Numbered from the stretch's first letter, positions 25,543 to 35,326 are shown. The stretch: 64,000 bases of DNA from Jiangella gansuensis DSM 44835 (GCF_000515395.1 NZ_KI911782.1:4028606-4092605); one strand, 5' to 3'. Notes: generated from the sequence alone by a model not told the origin. A program made the numbers and translations.

Positions 25543-25797
25543 TCATTGCTTCGAGCTGGTCATCTGTTCGGACAGCTCTTCCAGCGTGGCGATGAGCTCG
25601 CGGACCTGAGCGGCGGTGAGCTGCGACAGGTTGCCCCGGCGCGGCCGGCCGAGCGCGATGCGCAACGTCGCGGAGCCCGCGCCCTCGAGCCAGGCCGCGC
25701 CGCCGCCGGGCAGCCGCCGGACGTCGCCGAGACAGGTACCGGTCGGGTCGTGCTCGACGCACCACGGAAAGCCCTCGGAATCGTCGTGAGCGCAGAT
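25543..25797 (-). CDS. Small Cys/His protein of unknown function, possible ATC start
   Basis: About 84 residues. The start is the puzzle. GGAGG lies 8 nt before an ATC at 25797, no ATG/GTG/TTG is nearby in frame, and extending upstream runs through sequence that does not look coding. The N-terminus ICAHDDSEGFPWCVEHD resembles the Cys/His cluster of the gene at 24456. The C-terminus has LTAAQVRELIATLEEL, like the PAEA module of the downstream operon. I regard it as a fourth relative of that group. Function unknown. Confidence 0.5.
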   Translation of the reverse strand: MCAHDDSEGFPWCVEHDPTGTCLGDVRRLPGGGAAWLEGAGSATLRIALGRPRRGNLSQLTAAQVRELIATLEELSEQMTSSKQ

Positions 25798-25992
25798 GGT
25801 GCCGACCTCCGTTCGCCGTTGTGGGATGCGCCGAGACCCCGGCCGGAAGCCGGTGCCGTCGGCGGTGCACAGGCGTCCTCGCGTGGCCGCGGGGCCCTGC
25901 ACGGGGACAGGTTCACGCGGGTGCTGGCAGGCGTCAACGACGGTCTTTATGAAGCGACGCCGGCGCCCGGACCCGCCGTCGGTGCGGCTCGG

Positions 25993-25998
25993 TAGGGT
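25993..25998 (+). promoter_or_regulatory. -10 box of a leaderless transcript (Nif3 operon)
   Basis: TAGGGT lies exactly 6 nt before the GTG at 26005 and no ribosome-binding site is present between them. This is the spacing expected when transcription starts at the first base of the start codon. It would drive the 26005-28764 operon. Confidence 0.5.
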
Positions 25999-26004
25999 CG
26001 GTGC

Positions 26005-26874
26005 GTGGCTCGCCTCACCGATGTCGTCGCCGCCCTCGAGCGGCTGTATCCGCCTGCCCTTGCCGAGCCGTGGGACGCCGTCGGCCTGGTCTGCGGTGAC
26101 CCCGACGCCGAGGTCGGGCGAGTGCTGTTCGCGGTCGACCCGGTCGCCGCCGTGGCCGACGAGACGCTTTCCTGGGGCGCCGGTCTCGTCGTCACCCACC
26201 ACCCGCTGTTCCTGCGGCCGGTGCACGGAGTACCCGCCACCACGCCGAAAGGGCGGCTCGTGCATCGGCTGATCACCGGTGGCGCCGCGCTCTTCGTCGC
26301 GCACACCAACGCCGATCGCGCCGCTCCAGGCGTCAACGACGCTCTTGCCGCCGCCATCGGGCTGGAGGGGACTCGCCCGCTGGTGCCGGCCGACCCCGCC
26401 GAGCCCGCCCTCGGGCTGGGCCGCATCGGCGTGCTGTCCACACCACAACCGCTGGCCGCGTTCGTCGAACGGGTCGCCCGCGGCCTGCCGTCCACGGCGG
26501 CCGGCGTCCGGGCCATGGGTGACCCCGACACCGTCGTCGAGACGGTGGCCGTCTGCGGCGGCGCCGGCGACTCCCTGCTGGACACCGTGCGGGCCGCCGG
26601 CGTCGATGCGTACGTCACCGCGGACCTGCGCCATCACCCGTCGTCGGAGGCGGGGGAGTCCGGTGGGCCAGCCCTCGTGGACGTCGCGCACTGGGCCAGC
26701 GAATGGCCGTGGCTGGCCGATGCCGCCGCACGCCTGGCGGCGGAGTTGTCGTCGCGGGGCAGTACGGTGGAGACTCGCGTCTCGACCACACCCACCGACC
26801 CGTGGACGATGCTCGCATCGTCCACGAGCGCACCGGTCGGCTGGGCCGACGAAGGAGGCTCCGCTGAACGCTGA
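26005..26874 (+). CDS. Nif3-like dinuclear metal-centre protein (YbgI/Rv2230c family)
   Basis: A 289-residue Nif3 family protein. It starts ARLTDVVAALERLYPPALAEPWDAVGLVCGDP and has the metal-ligand histidines in VVTHHPLF and a later HTNAD. The C-terminal conserved stretch VAVCGGAGDSLLD and the HHPSSEAGESGG region complete the metal site. Members form hexameric toroids with two metals; GTP cyclohydrolase-like and hydrolase roles have been suggested for relatives. It is first in a three-gene operon that is conserved in actinobacteria. Confidence 0.92.
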   Translation: MARLTDVVAALERLYPPALAEPWDAVGLVCGDPDAEVGRVLFAVDPVAAVADETLSWGAGLVVTHHPLFLRPVHGVPATTPKGRLVHRLITGGAALFVAHTNADRAAPGVNDALAAAIGLEGTRPLVPADPAEPALGLGRIGVLSTPQPLAAFVERVARGLPSTAAGVRAMGDPDTVVETVAVCGGAGDSLLDTVRAAGVDAYVTADLRHHPSSEAGESGGPALVDVAHWASEWPWLADAAARLAAELSSRGSTVETRVSTTPTDPWTMLASSTSAPVGWADEGGSAER

Positions 26875-27607
26875 CCCCGCCGTGCAGTTGCGGCTACTCG
26901 ACCTCCAGACTCTCGACCAGACGCTGGATCAGCTGGCCCACCGTCGCGCGTCGCTGCCGGAGGCGGCTGAGCTGCAGACCTTGGCCGCCGAGCACAGCCG
27001 GCTCCGCGACGCCGAGGTGGTCGCCGGCACCGCCGTCGCCGACCTCGAGCGGGAGCAGAAGCGCGCCGACACCGAGGTGGAACAGGTCCGCGCCCGCAAG
27101 GATCGGGACCAGCAGCGGCTCGACGCCGGCCAGGTCTCCTCGGCCAAGGAGCTGGAGAGCCTGCAGAGTGAGATCGCCTCGCTCAACCGCCGGCAGGGCG
27201 TCCTCGAGGACGCCGAGCTCGAGATCATGGAGCGTCTGGAGGAAGCACAGCGGGAGGCCGCGGCGCTGGCCGCCGAGCGCGAAGGGGTCGGCAAGCGGGC
27301 CCAGGAAGTCCAGCGTGCGCGCGACGCCGCCTGGTCGAAGATCGACGAGGATGCCGCCGCGGCGCGGGCCGAGCGGACGGCGCTGGCCGCCCAGATGCCG
27401 GCCGACCTGCTGGCCCTCTACGAGAAGATCCGCGCCGAGCGGGGCGGTATCGGTGCGGCCGCGCTGCGGCAGGGCCGGTGTGAGGGCTGCCGGCTGCAGT
27501 TGGACGCCGCCGAGCGCACTCGCATCCGCGGCCTGGCGCCCGACGTCGTCGTCCGGCACGACGAGTGCCGCCGCATCCTGGTGCGTACGCCCGAGTCCGG
27601 CTTGTGA
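26864..27607 (+). CDS. Coiled-coil C4-type zinc-ribbon protein (Rv2229c/CT398-like)
   Basis: About 247 residues. The most likely start is a CTG at 26864, 5 nt after GGAGG, giving MNADPAVQLRLLDLQ, which matches the usual family opening. A GTG at 26882 is the alternative. The body is a long antiparallel coiled coil (REQKRADTEVEQVRARKDRD and onward) and the end is a zinc ribbon. The first knuckle is CEGC; the second reads HDEC, so one cysteine of the usual CxxC is replaced by His. It overlaps Nif3 by 11 nt and the next gene by 4 nt. Molecular role unclear; possibly nucleic-acid binding. Confidence 0.88.
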   Translation: MNADPAVQLRLLDLQTLDQTLDQLAHRRASLPEAAELQTLAAEHSRLRDAEVVAGTAVADLEREQKRADTEVEQVRARKDRDQQRLDAGQVSSAKELESLQSEIASLNRRQGVLEDAELEIMERLEEAQREAAALAAEREGVGKRAQEVQRARDAAWSKIDEDAAAARAERTALAAQMPADLLALYEKIRAERGGIGAAALRQGRCEGCRLQLDAAERTRIRGLAPDVVVRHDECRRILVRTPESGL

Positions 27608-28764
27608 GCGGACGCCGGCTGATCGTCGAAGCGGACGGCGGTTCGCGGGGGAACCCCGGCCCGGCGGCCTACGGCGCGCTCGTGCGTACCGCCGATGCAG
27701 GGGAGGTCCTGGCCGAGGTCGCCGAGGCCATCGGCGTCGCGACGAACAACGTCGCCGAGTACCGCGGCGTCCTGGCCGGCCTGCACGCCGCGCACCAGAT
27801 CGACCCCGACGCCGTCGTCGAGGCTCGCTTGGACTCCAAGCTGGTCGTCGAGCAGATGTCCGGCCGGTGGAAGATCAAGAACGCGGAGCTGCAGCCGCTC
27901 GCGCTCGAGGCACGGCGGGTGTTCCCGCCCGGACGGGTCACGTACACCTGGGTGCCGCGGGCCCAGAACACACACGCCGACCGCCTGGTCAATCAGGCCC
28001 TCGACGGACAGCCGATCGGTACGGCCTCGGTGGTCGCGCAGCCGGCTGCGGCGCCGGACCAGGCCGACCGGTCCGAGGCGCCGGGCGCCGTCGGAGCGGA
28101 GCCGGCCGAGCCGAGCAGCCCGCAGAACCGGCTCGCGGCCTGGAGCCCGGAGCTCGGCACCCCGACCACGCTGCTGGTCGTGCGGCATGGGCAGACCCCG
28201 TTGACGGCTGCCCGGCGGTTCAGCGGCGGTGGCGTCGAGGGGCCGGGTCTCGACGAGGTCGGGCGCGAGCAGGCGGCCCGCGCCGCCGAGTTGCTCGCGT
28301 CGTCGGGCGCCGTCGCGGTCGTGGCGTCGCCCATGGTCCGCACCCGGCAGACCGCCGAGGCCATCGCCGCCCGGCTGGGCGTGAGCATCCGCGTCGACGA
28401 CGGCTGGCGGGAATGCCACTTCGGCGAGTGGGAAGGCCTGACGCTGGCGGAGATCACCGAGCGCTACCCCGAGCAGGTCGCCAGCTGGTACGCGTCGACG
28501 GCGACGGCGCCGCCGGGCGGGGAGTCGCTGGACGACCTCGCCCGCCGGGTCGGCGTGGCTCGCGACAAGGTGCTGGCGCGCCACCCGGCCCAGACGGTCG
28601 TCGTCGTGACCCACTCCATGCCGATGCGCACGCTCACCCGGATCGCCCTGGGCGCGCCGCCGGAAACGCTGTTCCGGCTGCTGCCGGCGCCGGGGTCGGT
28701 CACCGAGATCCAGCTCTTCGCCGACGGCGCCGCCGCCGTGCCCCGCTTCGGCCATCGTCCGTAG
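27604..28764 (+). CDS. Bifunctional RNase HI / histidine phosphatase (Rv2228c-like)
   Basis: A 386-residue fusion. The N-terminal RNase H domain (1-135) has acidic active-site residues in EADGGSRGNPGPAAYGA, NVAEYRGVLAGL, RLDSKLVVEQM and THADRLVNQAL. After a Pro/Ala linker, the C-terminal histidine-phosphatase domain starts with VVRHGQTPLTAARRFSGGG and has HSMPMRT with the second catalytic His. In mycobacteria the homologue degrades RNA in RNA-DNA hybrids and has alpha-ribazole phosphatase (CobC) activity. The GTG overlaps the upstream TGA by 4 nt. It closes the Nif3 operon. Confidence 0.93.
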   Translation: MSGRRLIVEADGGSRGNPGPAAYGALVRTADAGEVLAEVAEAIGVATNNVAEYRGVLAGLHAAHQIDPDAVVEARLDSKLVVEQMSGRWKIKNAELQPLALEARRVFPPGRVTYTWVPRAQNTHADRLVNQALDGQPIGTASVVAQPAAAPDQADRSEAPGAVGAEPAEPSSPQNRLAAWSPELGTPTTLLVVRHGQTPLTAARRFSGGGVEGPGLDEVGREQAARAAELLASSGAVAVVASPMVRTRQTAEAIAARLGVSIRVDDGWRECHFGEWEGLTLAEITERYPEQVASWYASTATAPPGGESLDDLARRVGVARDKVLARHPAQTVVVVTHSMPMRTLTRIALGAPPETLFRLLPAPGSVTEIQLFADGAAAVPRFGHRP

Positions 28765-28811
28765 CCCCGTCGCACCGGCCCGTCCCTGCGCCCGGCGCCG
28801 GTAGCCCCATT

Positions 28812-28905
28812 CGGAAATGATCACGTCCACCATGGGTGCACCCGCATACCCAGGAATGCTTGCCCGGTGACGCGGGAGAACCCATGGTAGACGTGATCAT
28901 TTCCG
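28812..28905. repeat. 94-bp palindromic repeat, copy 1
   Basis: 25-bp arms (28812-28836 and 28881-28905) with one mismatch begin CGGAAATGATCACGTCCACC. The total length of 94 bp equals that of the copy at 56978-57071. The interior contains the conserved GGCAAGCAT core in inverted orientation relative to the other copy. It lies between two convergent genes. Confidence 0.85.
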
Positions 28906-28950
28906 GCTCTCCGACCCGATCCGTGGGCGGTGGCAGCCGGCGGCCGGCGT

Positions 28951-30435
28951 TCACCTCGTGACGCTGGGCCACGCGTGCGCGGGCTGGTTGGCGTGCATGT
29001 GCTCGCTGTAGCGGCTCAGCATGGTGCGCAGCGCGTCGTCGCGGCTGGCTGAGGTGGTGTCGAAGAGCTCGTGGAACGCCCGGGCCTGCCAGGTGGCACC
29101 GTTGGTACCGGTGGCGCAGCGCTGCTCGATGATGCCGAGCAGCCGGTCGCGCTGCTCGGGTTCGACGTCCCAGCGGCGCAGGCCCTCGTGCGCGAGCGGC
29201 AGCAGCCGGCGCAGCACCAGCTCCGCGACCGGTACGTGGCCGAGCCCCGGCCAGTACACGTGTGCGCCGATGCCGTCGCGGGCGCATGCGTGGAAGTTCT
29301 CCTCGGCGGCGCTGAACGACATCTGCGTCCACAGTGGCCGGTCCTCGTCGGCCAGCCCGCGCATCAGCCCGTAGAAGAACGCCGCATTGGCGAGGGTGTC
29401 GACGACGGTCGGCCCGGCGGGCAGCACGCGGTTCTCCACCCGCAGGTGCGCCCGGCCGCGCACCACCGCGTACACCGGCCGGTTCCATCGGTAGATGGTG
29501 CCGTTGTGCAGGGTCAGCTCGGCGAGCTTGGGGGTGTCGCCGTGGTCGAGCACATCGATGGGGTCCTCGTCGGAGCAGATCGGCAGCAGCGACGGGAAGT
29601 ACCGGACGTTCTCCTCGAACAGGTCGAAAATGGACGTGATCCAGCGCTCGCCGAACCAGACCCGCGGTCGCACGCCCTGGGCCTTGAGCTCTTCGCTGCG
29701 GGTGTCGGTGGCCTGCTCGAACAGCGCGACGCGGGTCTCCGCCCACAGTTCCTTGCCGAACAGGAACGGTGAGTTCGCGCCGACGGCGATCTGCACGCCG
29801 GCGATGGCCTGGGCGGCGTTCCACATGGCGGGGAACTGCTCGGGACTGACCTGCAGGTGGAGTTGCGTGCTCGTGCAGGCGGCCTCGGGGACGATGGTGT
29901 CCGACGTGGCCCGCAGCCGCTCGCGGCCGTTGATGGCCAGGTGCAGGTCTTCCCCGCGGGCGGCCAGGATCTGCTCGTTCAGCAACGCGTAGCGCGGATT
30001 GCCCGACATCGCGTGACCGGACATGTGCTGCTGGCGCAGGGTGGGCAGGATGCCGATCATGACCAGGCGGAGGTCCACGGTGCGCGCCTTTTCCTCCGCG
30101 GCGTTCAGGCTGGCGCGTACGTCGTTCTCGAACGCCTCCGCGCCGTGCCCGCTCAGCTGCCGCGGAGCCAGGTTGATCTCGAGGTTCCACTGACCCAGCT
30201 CGGTCTGGAACGCCGGGTCGGCGATGGCGGCCAGCGCGTCGGCGTTGCGCATGGCCGGGTCGCACTGCTCGTCAACCAGGTTGAGTTCGATCTCCAGGCC
30301 GGTCATCGGGCGCTCGAACTCGAAGTGCGACTCCCGCAACATCCGCTCGAACGCGTCCAGGCAGCGGCGCACCTTCACGCGGTACTTGGTGCGGTCCGCG
30401 CGGCTGAACTCGCGCCGGTCGACGTCCTCGCCCAT
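28951..30435 (-). CDS. Glutamate-cysteine ligase family protein (GCS2-type)
   Basis: A 494-residue carboxylate-amine ligase. GLEIELNLVDEQ and QWNLEINLAPRQL carry the acidic Mg-ATP residues expected of the GCS2 superfamily. LHLAINGRERL and STQLHLQVSPEQFPAMW form the substrate region. The family couples glutamate or a similar acid to an amine. In actinobacteria this could feed gamma-glutamylcysteine or ergothioneine-type thiols, but the true substrate of this subgroup is unclear. It is monocistronic, with a good GGGAGG site 4 nt before the ATG. Confidence 0.82.
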   Translation of the reverse strand: MGEDVDRREFSRADRTKYRVKVRRCLDAFERMLRESHFEFERPMTGLEIELNLVDEQCDPAMRNADALAAIADPAFQTELGQWNLEINLAPRQLSGHGAEAFENDVRASLNAAEEKARTVDLRLVMIGILPTLRQQHMSGHAMSGNPRYALLNEQILAARGEDLHLAINGRERLRATSDTIVPEAACTSTQLHLQVSPEQFPAMWNAAQAIAGVQIAVGANSPFLFGKELWAETRVALFEQATDTRSEELKAQGVRPRVWFGERWITSIFDLFEENVRYFPSLLPICSDEDPIDVLDHGDTPKLAELTLHNGTIYRWNRPVYAVVRGRAHLRVENRVLPAGPTVVDTLANAAFFYGLMRGLADEDRPLWTQMSFSAAEENFHACARDGIGAHVYWPGLGHVPVAELVLRRLLPLAHEGLRRWDVEPEQRDRLLGIIEQRCATGTNGATWQARAFHELFDTTSASRDDALRTMLSRYSEHMHANQPAHAWPSVTR

Positions 30436-30509
30436 GTGACCTCCCGCGGTGTCGCCAGGTCATTATCCCGCCTGGCGCGTTCCGCACGGTGATGTCGGTC
30501 ACAGCAAAT

Positions 30510-31319
30510 CTACGACGTTGCGACCTCGGCGACGACGACGTCCACGGTGGCCGGGCGGCCGGGGCGCGGTGGCGGGGTCAGTTCGGCGGTCCAGCCCAGG
30601 CGGGTGAGCGTGCGCGCGAACGCTTCGGGCGTGCGTGGCCCGCGGGCGCCGGAGGCCCGGCCGTCGTCGAGCAGTTGCCGGACGAGACGGCCCTTGGTGG
30701 CCTTGTTGTGGTGGCTGACGACGGTGCGCCGGCCGTCGTGCTCGTGCAGCACCCGGACGACGACGGTGCGATCGGCGATATCGCCGGTGGGTCGCCAGAA
30801 GGCCGTGTAGGTGCTGGAGCGCAGGTCGACGACGAGGTCGTCACCGGCCGTGGCGGGCAGGCTCTTCGCCAGCGGGCGGCGCCAGTAGGCGGCCAGGGGT
30901 CCGGTGCCCGGCAGGCTCACCCCACCGCCCAGCCGGTAGGCCGCAATCACGTCCGACGGCCGCAGCAGCCCCCACAAACCGCTCGTGATCAGCAGCGACG
31001 CGTCGGCGCGCCGAGCCGTCGCGCCGCGCAGCGAGCGGAGGCCGAGCGCCTCGTACAGCACGCCGGTGTAGACCTCGCGTGCCGGTGCGGCCGGCGCCTG
31101 CGCCAGCTCGGCGTTGCGGGCGACCTCGTCGGCCTGCTGGGGGCCCAGCCCGAGCGCGGAGGCCGCCGTCGCCGGATCGGTGCGGCACAGCCGGACCAGC
31201 GCGGCCAGCAGGTCCACGCGTTCGCCGGTGAGTTCCGGGAACGACAACGCGTCGAGGTCGACGGGGGAACCGCTCGCCGGTGCCGCCTTGCCCTCGGACG
31301 GCGGGAGCAGGATCAACAC
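30510..31319 (-). CDS. yaaA: Peroxide stress protein YaaA (DUF328)
   Basis: A 269-residue protein starting MLILLPPSEGKAAPASG, the hallmark opening of YaaA/UPF0246 proteins. LRSLRGATARRADASLLITSGLWG and VVSHHNKATKGRLVRQLLD are further family motifs. The E. coli homologue limits Fenton damage by controlling intracellular iron under peroxide stress. It is alone on its strand; the 50-bp repeat lies 29 bp upstream of its start. Confidence 0.92.
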   Translation of the reverse strand: MLILLPPSEGKAAPASGSPVDLDALSFPELTGERVDLLAALVRLCRTDPATAASALGLGPQQADEVARNAELAQAPAAPAREVYTGVLYEALGLRSLRGATARRADASLLITSGLWGLLRPSDVIAAYRLGGGVSLPGTGPLAAYWRRPLAKSLPATAGDDLVVDLRSSTYTAFWRPTGDIADRTVVVRVLHEHDGRRTVVSHHNKATKGRLVRQLLDDGRASGARGPRTPEAFARTLTRLGWTAELTPPPRPGRPATVDVVVAEVATS

Positions 31320-31347
31320 GTCGCCAGCGTACCCACCGTCCGTCCCA

Positions 31348-31397
31348 TGATCATCAAGGGTTGACCCGGTCAGGGTCGGATCAACCCTTGATGATCA
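31348..31397. repeat. 50-bp palindromic repeat, copy 1
   Basis: Perfect 17-bp arms TGATCATCAAGGGTTGA (31348-31364) and TCAACCCTTGATGATCA (31381-31397), with a smaller GACCC/GGGTC inner stem. It has the same total length as the copy at 37302-37351. It lies between divergently transcribed genes, so it is not simply a terminator. Confidence 0.85.
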
Positions 31398-31443
31398 AGG
31401 GGGCAGGTCCCGATGCCTGGGCGAGCGTTTCTACCGTGGGCAC

Positions 31444-32277
31444 ATGGCGACATACACGCACGGCCACCACGAGAGCGTCCTGCGCTCGCACCGCTGGCGC
31501 ACGGTCGAGAACTCCGCGGCCTACCTGCGTGATGCCTTCGTGGCCGGGGCCGAGGTGCTGGATGTCGGGTGCGGCCCGGGCACCATCACTGCCGAGATCG
31601 CGACGCTCGTGGCGCCCGGCCGGGTGGTCGGCATGGACACGTCCCCCGACGTGCTGGTGACAGCCCGCGCGCAGGTCGTGCCGGAGGCCGCAGGGAACCT
31701 GGACTTCGTCGTCGGTGACGCGACGGCGCTGGACTTCGCCCATGGCTCTTTCGACGTCGTACACGCCCATCAGGTGCTCCAGCACGTGTCCGACCCGGTC
31801 GCGGTACTGCGCGAGATGGGCCGGGTGTGCCGGCCGGGTGGGGTGGTCGGCGCGCGTGATTCCGACTACGCCGGCATGACCTGGTACCCGCAGCTGCCGG
31901 GTCTGTCCGAGTGGCTGGAGCTGTACTGCACGCTGGCGCGGCAGAACGGCGGTGAGCCCGACGCGGGCAGGCGCCTGCTGGGCTGGGCGAACGCGGCCGG
32001 GCTGACCGACGTCACCGCCACCGCGAGCGTCTGGTGCTTCGCTGATCCCGAGTCCCGGGCGTGGTGGGGCGGTCTGTGGACCGACCGCGTCGTCGACTCG
32101 GCGTTCGCCACCCAGGCGGTGAGCCGCGGCCTGGCCACCACGGCCGACCTGGAGCGGCTGGCCGCGGCATGGCAGACCTGGGCCGGCCATCCCGATGGGT
32201 GGTTCGTCGTTCCACACGGTGAGATCGTGGCGCGCGTCGCCAGGTACGAGTTCGATCCCACGGCCTCGCACCACTAG
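31444..32277 (+). CDS. SAM-dependent methyltransferase (UbiE/Methyltransf_11 type)
   Basis: A 277-residue class I methyltransferase. Motif I is VLDVGCGPGTITAEIA near residue 38, the acidic ribose-binding residue follows in GMDTSPD, and FVVGDATALDFAHGSFDVVHAHQVLQH includes the post-I and motif II regions. The C-terminal half is family-specific and has no known substrate signature. It ends 9 bp before glyQS on the same strand, so the two may be co-transcribed. Confidence 0.87.
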   Translation: MATYTHGHHESVLRSHRWRTVENSAAYLRDAFVAGAEVLDVGCGPGTITAEIATLVAPGRVVGMDTSPDVLVTARAQVVPEAAGNLDFVVGDATALDFAHGSFDVVHAHQVLQHVSDPVAVLREMGRVCRPGGVVGARDSDYAGMTWYPQLPGLSEWLELYCTLARQNGGEPDAGRRLLGWANAAGLTDVTATASVWCFADPESRAWWGGLWTDRVVDSAFATQAVSRGLATTADLERLAAAWQTWAGHPDGWFVVPHGEIVARVARYEFDPTASHH

Positions 32278-32286
32278 GGTTTCCCC

Positions 32287-35200
32287 GTGCTCACGATGCA
32301 GGATGCGCTGCTGGCGCTGACGAAGTACTGGACCGACCGGGGCTGCTTGATGGTGCAGCCGTTCAACACCGAGGTCGGCGCCGGAACCATGAACCCGGCG
32401 ACCATCCTGCGAGTGCTGGGTCCCGAGCCCTGGCACGTCGCCTACGTCGAGCCCAGCGTCCGCCCCGACGATGCCCGGTACGGGGAGAACCCCAACCGGC
32501 TGCAGACGCACACCCAGTTCCAGGTCATCCTCAAGCCCGACCCGGGTGACCCGCAGGAGATCTACCTGGCCAGCCTGGAGGCGCTGGGTATCGACATCCA
32601 TGCCCACGACATCCGGTTCGTCGAGGACAACTGGGCGTCGCCGGCGCTGGGCGCGTGGGGGCTGGGCTGGGAGGTCTGGCTCGACGGCCTCGAAATCACC
32701 CAGTTCACGTACTTCCAGCAGGCCGGCGGGCAGACACTCGACCCGGTCTCGGTCGAGATCACCTACGGTATCGAGCGCATCATCATGGCGCTGCAAGGTG
32801 TGAGCCACTTCAAGGACATCGCCTACGCGCCGGGCATCTCCTACGGCGAGGCGTTCGGCCAGGCCGAGTACGAGATGTCGCGCTACTACCTCGACGACGC
32901 CGACATCGAGGCCAACCGGCAGTTGTTCGAGACGTACGCCGCTGAGGCGGAGCGCTTGATCGCCGAGCGGCTGCCGGTGCCGGCGCACACCTACGTGCTC
33001 AAGTGCTCGCACACGTTCAACGTGCTCGACTCCCGGGGCGCCATCAGCACCACCGAGCGGGCCAAGGCCTTCGCCCGGATGCGCGGGCTGGCTCGCGAGG
33101 TGTCCGCGCTGTGGACGGAGCGCCGCGAGGAGCTGGGCTACCCGCTGGGCACGGTGGTCCGGCCGGGGCTAGACGGCGAGGACGCGGAACCGCTCCTGCC
33201 CGACGCGCCCACGGCTGAGTTGTCCGGGCCGGCGCCGCTGCTGTTCGAGATCGGCACCGAGGAGATGCCGCCGCACGAGGTCACGAACACCGTCGAGGCG
33301 GTGCGGGCGGCGGTCGAGCAGAAGCTGGGCGCGACCCGGCTCGGGCACGGCGCGGTCAGCGTCGTCGGCACGCCGCGCCGCGTGGTCGTGCGGGTCGACG
33401 CGGTCGAGCCGCGGGAGCCCGACGCCACCCGGACGGTGCGTGGCCCGCGTGTGAGCGCCGCCTATGACGCCGACGGCCAGCCGACGAAGGCGCTGCGCGG
33501 GTTCGCTCGCGGCCAGAACGTCGACATCTCGGAGCTGTCCACAGCTGACTTCGGCGGCAACGAGCACGTCGTGGTGAGCGTCGTCGACGCCGGCCGCGGC
33601 GCGGTGGCGGTGCTGTCTGCGCTGTTGGGCGAGGTCGTGTCGGACCTGCGCTCGGAGAAGAACATGCGCTGGAACGACCCGGCGCTCTCGTTCACCCGCC
33701 CCATCCGCTGGCTCACCGCCCTGCTGGGCGAGATCGTGGTGCCGGTACGGGTGTCCTCGCTGGTCAGCGGGCGCAGCACCCGGGTTCACCGCACCGCTGA
33801 CGAGCCGGTGGTCACCGTGCCCACGGCGGCGGACTATCTGGACTTCCTCGCCGGCCACGGCATCGTCGCCGACGGCGCCACCCGCCGGGCCGCCGTGGTC
33901 GCGGCCGCCGGTGAGCTGGCCGCGAGCGTCGGCGGAACCGTCGACACCGACGCCGAAGCCGGCCTGATCGACGAGATCACCAACCTGGTCGAAGAGCCCA
34001 ACGCGCTGCTCGGCTCGTTCGACACCGGCTACCTCGAGCTGCCCGAGCAGATCCTCACCACGGTCATGCGCAAGCACCAGCGCTACCTGCCGGTGCGCTC
34101 GGCCGACGGCACCCTGCTGCCGTACTTCGTCGCCGTCGCCAACGGATCCTGCGACGCCGACGTGGTCCGGGCCGGCAACGAAGGGGTACTGCGAGCCCGG
34201 TACGAGGACGCCGCGTTCTTCTGGCGCGCCGACCTGGCCGTGCCGCTGGAGGAGTTCAAGGCCGGCCTGGCCAAGCTGACGTTCGAGGAGAAGCTCGGCT
34301 CCGTGGCCGAGCGCGCCGCCCGCATCGAGACCATCGCGGCCGACCTGGCCAAGAGCGTCGAGCTGTCCCCGTCCGAGCGGGCCGCCCTGGACCGGGCGGC
34401 GGCGCTGGCGAAGTTCGACCTTTCGTCGCAGATGGTGGTCGAGCTGTCCAGCCTGGCCGGCGTCATGGCCCGCGAATACGCCGTCCGCGCGGGGGAGTCG
34501 GCCGAGGTCGGGCAGGCGCTGTTCGAGATGGAACTGCCCCGGTCCACGGTCGACGCGCTCCCGTCGTCCACCCCGGGCGCGGTGCTGGCGCTGGCCGACC
34601 GGTTCGACCTGCTCATGGCGATGTTCGCACTCGGCGCCAAGCCGACCGGCAGCTCCGACCCGTTCGGGCTGCGGCGGGCAGCGCTGGGCGTGGTGCGCAT
34701 CCTGCGCGAGACGCCGGCGCTGTCGTCGGTGACGGTCGACGGCGGCCTCGCCGTGGCGGCCGACCGCTTGCGCGCCCAGGGCATCGAGGTCGGCGACGAC
34801 GCGGTGGCGGCCGCGCACGAGTTCGTCGTGGCCCGCTTCTCGCAGCAGCTGCGCGACGAGGACGTTCCGGCCGACTTCGTCTCCGCGGTGCTGCCGGGCG
34901 CCGACGCGCCGGGCCGAGCGGTGGCGACGCTGGCCGCGCTGCGGTCGCGGGCTGGGGATTCATCCTTCCGCGATCTGGTCGCGGCGCTGCAGCGCATCGC
35001 CCGCATCGTGCCGGCCGGCACGCCCGCGTCCTACGACCCGGCGGTTCTGACCGAGCCGGCCGAGCAGCGCCTGGTCACCGCGGTGTCGGCGGTGGGCGAC
35101 TGGTCCGGCCGCCCGGTCGACGAGTTCGCCGACGCCGCCGGCCAGCTGGTCGACCCCGTGAACGCCTTCTTCGACGACATCCTGGTGATGGCCGAGGACC

Positions 35201-35298
35201 CAGCTATCCGGGCGTCGCGGCTGGGTCTGCTGGCGACCATCAGCGCGCACAGCCCGCGCTCGGTCGACTGGGCCGCGCTGGACACCGCTCTGGGCTGA
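32287..35298 (+). CDS. glyQS: Glycyl-tRNA synthetase, alpha and beta subunits fused in one chain
   Basis: A 1003-residue protein. Residues 1-290 are the alpha subunit ([54 protein letters not shown]). Residues from about 317 are the beta subunit, starting [15 protein letters not shown] and including [17 protein letters not shown] and an HD-like/anticodon-binding end. The bacterial tetrameric type is normally two genes, glyQ and glyS; a fusion is known in chlamydiae. Most actinobacteria use the unrelated single-chain dimeric GlyRS, so this form is unusual here. The GTG start is at 32287, with an alternative ATG at 32296. Confidence 0.95.
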   Translation: MLTMQDALLALTKYWTDRGCLMVQPFNTEVGAGTMNPATILRVLGPEPWHVAYVEPSVRPDDARYGENPNRLQTHTQFQVILKPDPGDPQEIYLASLEALGIDIHAHDIRFVEDNWASPALGAWGLGWEVWLDGLEITQFTYFQQAGGQTLDPVSVEITYGIERIIMALQGVSHFKDIAYAPGISYGEAFGQAEYEMSRYYLDDADIEANRQLFETYAAEAERLIAERLPVPAHTYVLKCSHTFNVLDSRGAISTTERAKAFARMRGLAREVSALWTERREELGYPLGTVVRPGLDGEDAEPLLPDAPTAELSGPAPLLFEIGTEEMPPHEVTNTVEAVRAAVEQKLGATRLGHGAVSVVGTPRRVVVRVDAVEPREPDATRTVRGPRVSAAYDADGQPTKALRGFARGQNVDISELSTADFGGNEHVVVSVVDAGRGAVAVLSALLGEVVSDLRSEKNMRWNDPALSFTRPIRWLTALLGEIVVPVRVSSLVSGRSTRVHRTADEPVVTVPTAADYLDFLAGHGIVADGATRRAAVVAAAGELAASVGGTVDTDAEAGLIDEITNLVEEPNALLGSFDTGYLELPEQILTTVMRKHQRYLPVRSADGTLLPYFVAVANGSCDADVVRAGNEGVLRARYEDAAFFWRADLAVPLEEFKAGLAKLTFEEKLGSVAERAARIETIAADLAKSVELSPSERAALDRAAALAKFDLSSQMVVELSSLAGVMAREYAVRAGESAEVGQALFEMELPRSTVDALPSSTPGAVLALADRFDLLMAMFALGAKPTGSSDPFGLRRAALGVVRILRETPALSSVTVDGGLAVAADRLRAQGIEVGDDAVAAAHEFVVARFSQQLRDEDVPADFVSAVLPGADAPGRAVATLAALRSRAGDSSFRDLVAALQRIARIVPAGTPASYDPAVLTEPAEQRLVTAVSAVGDWSGRPVDEFADAAGQLVDPVNAFFDDILVMAEDPAIRASRLGLLATISAHSPRSVDWAALDTALG

Positions 35299-35326
35299 TC
35301 AGTCGGGCGCGCGGCCGCCCTGACTG

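Noticed and set aside
25800-26691. Upstream extension of the small leftward gene ending at 25543.
   Set aside because: The extension lies opposite the Nif3 gene, has no motif and no ribosome site. The coding signal begins only near 25797.
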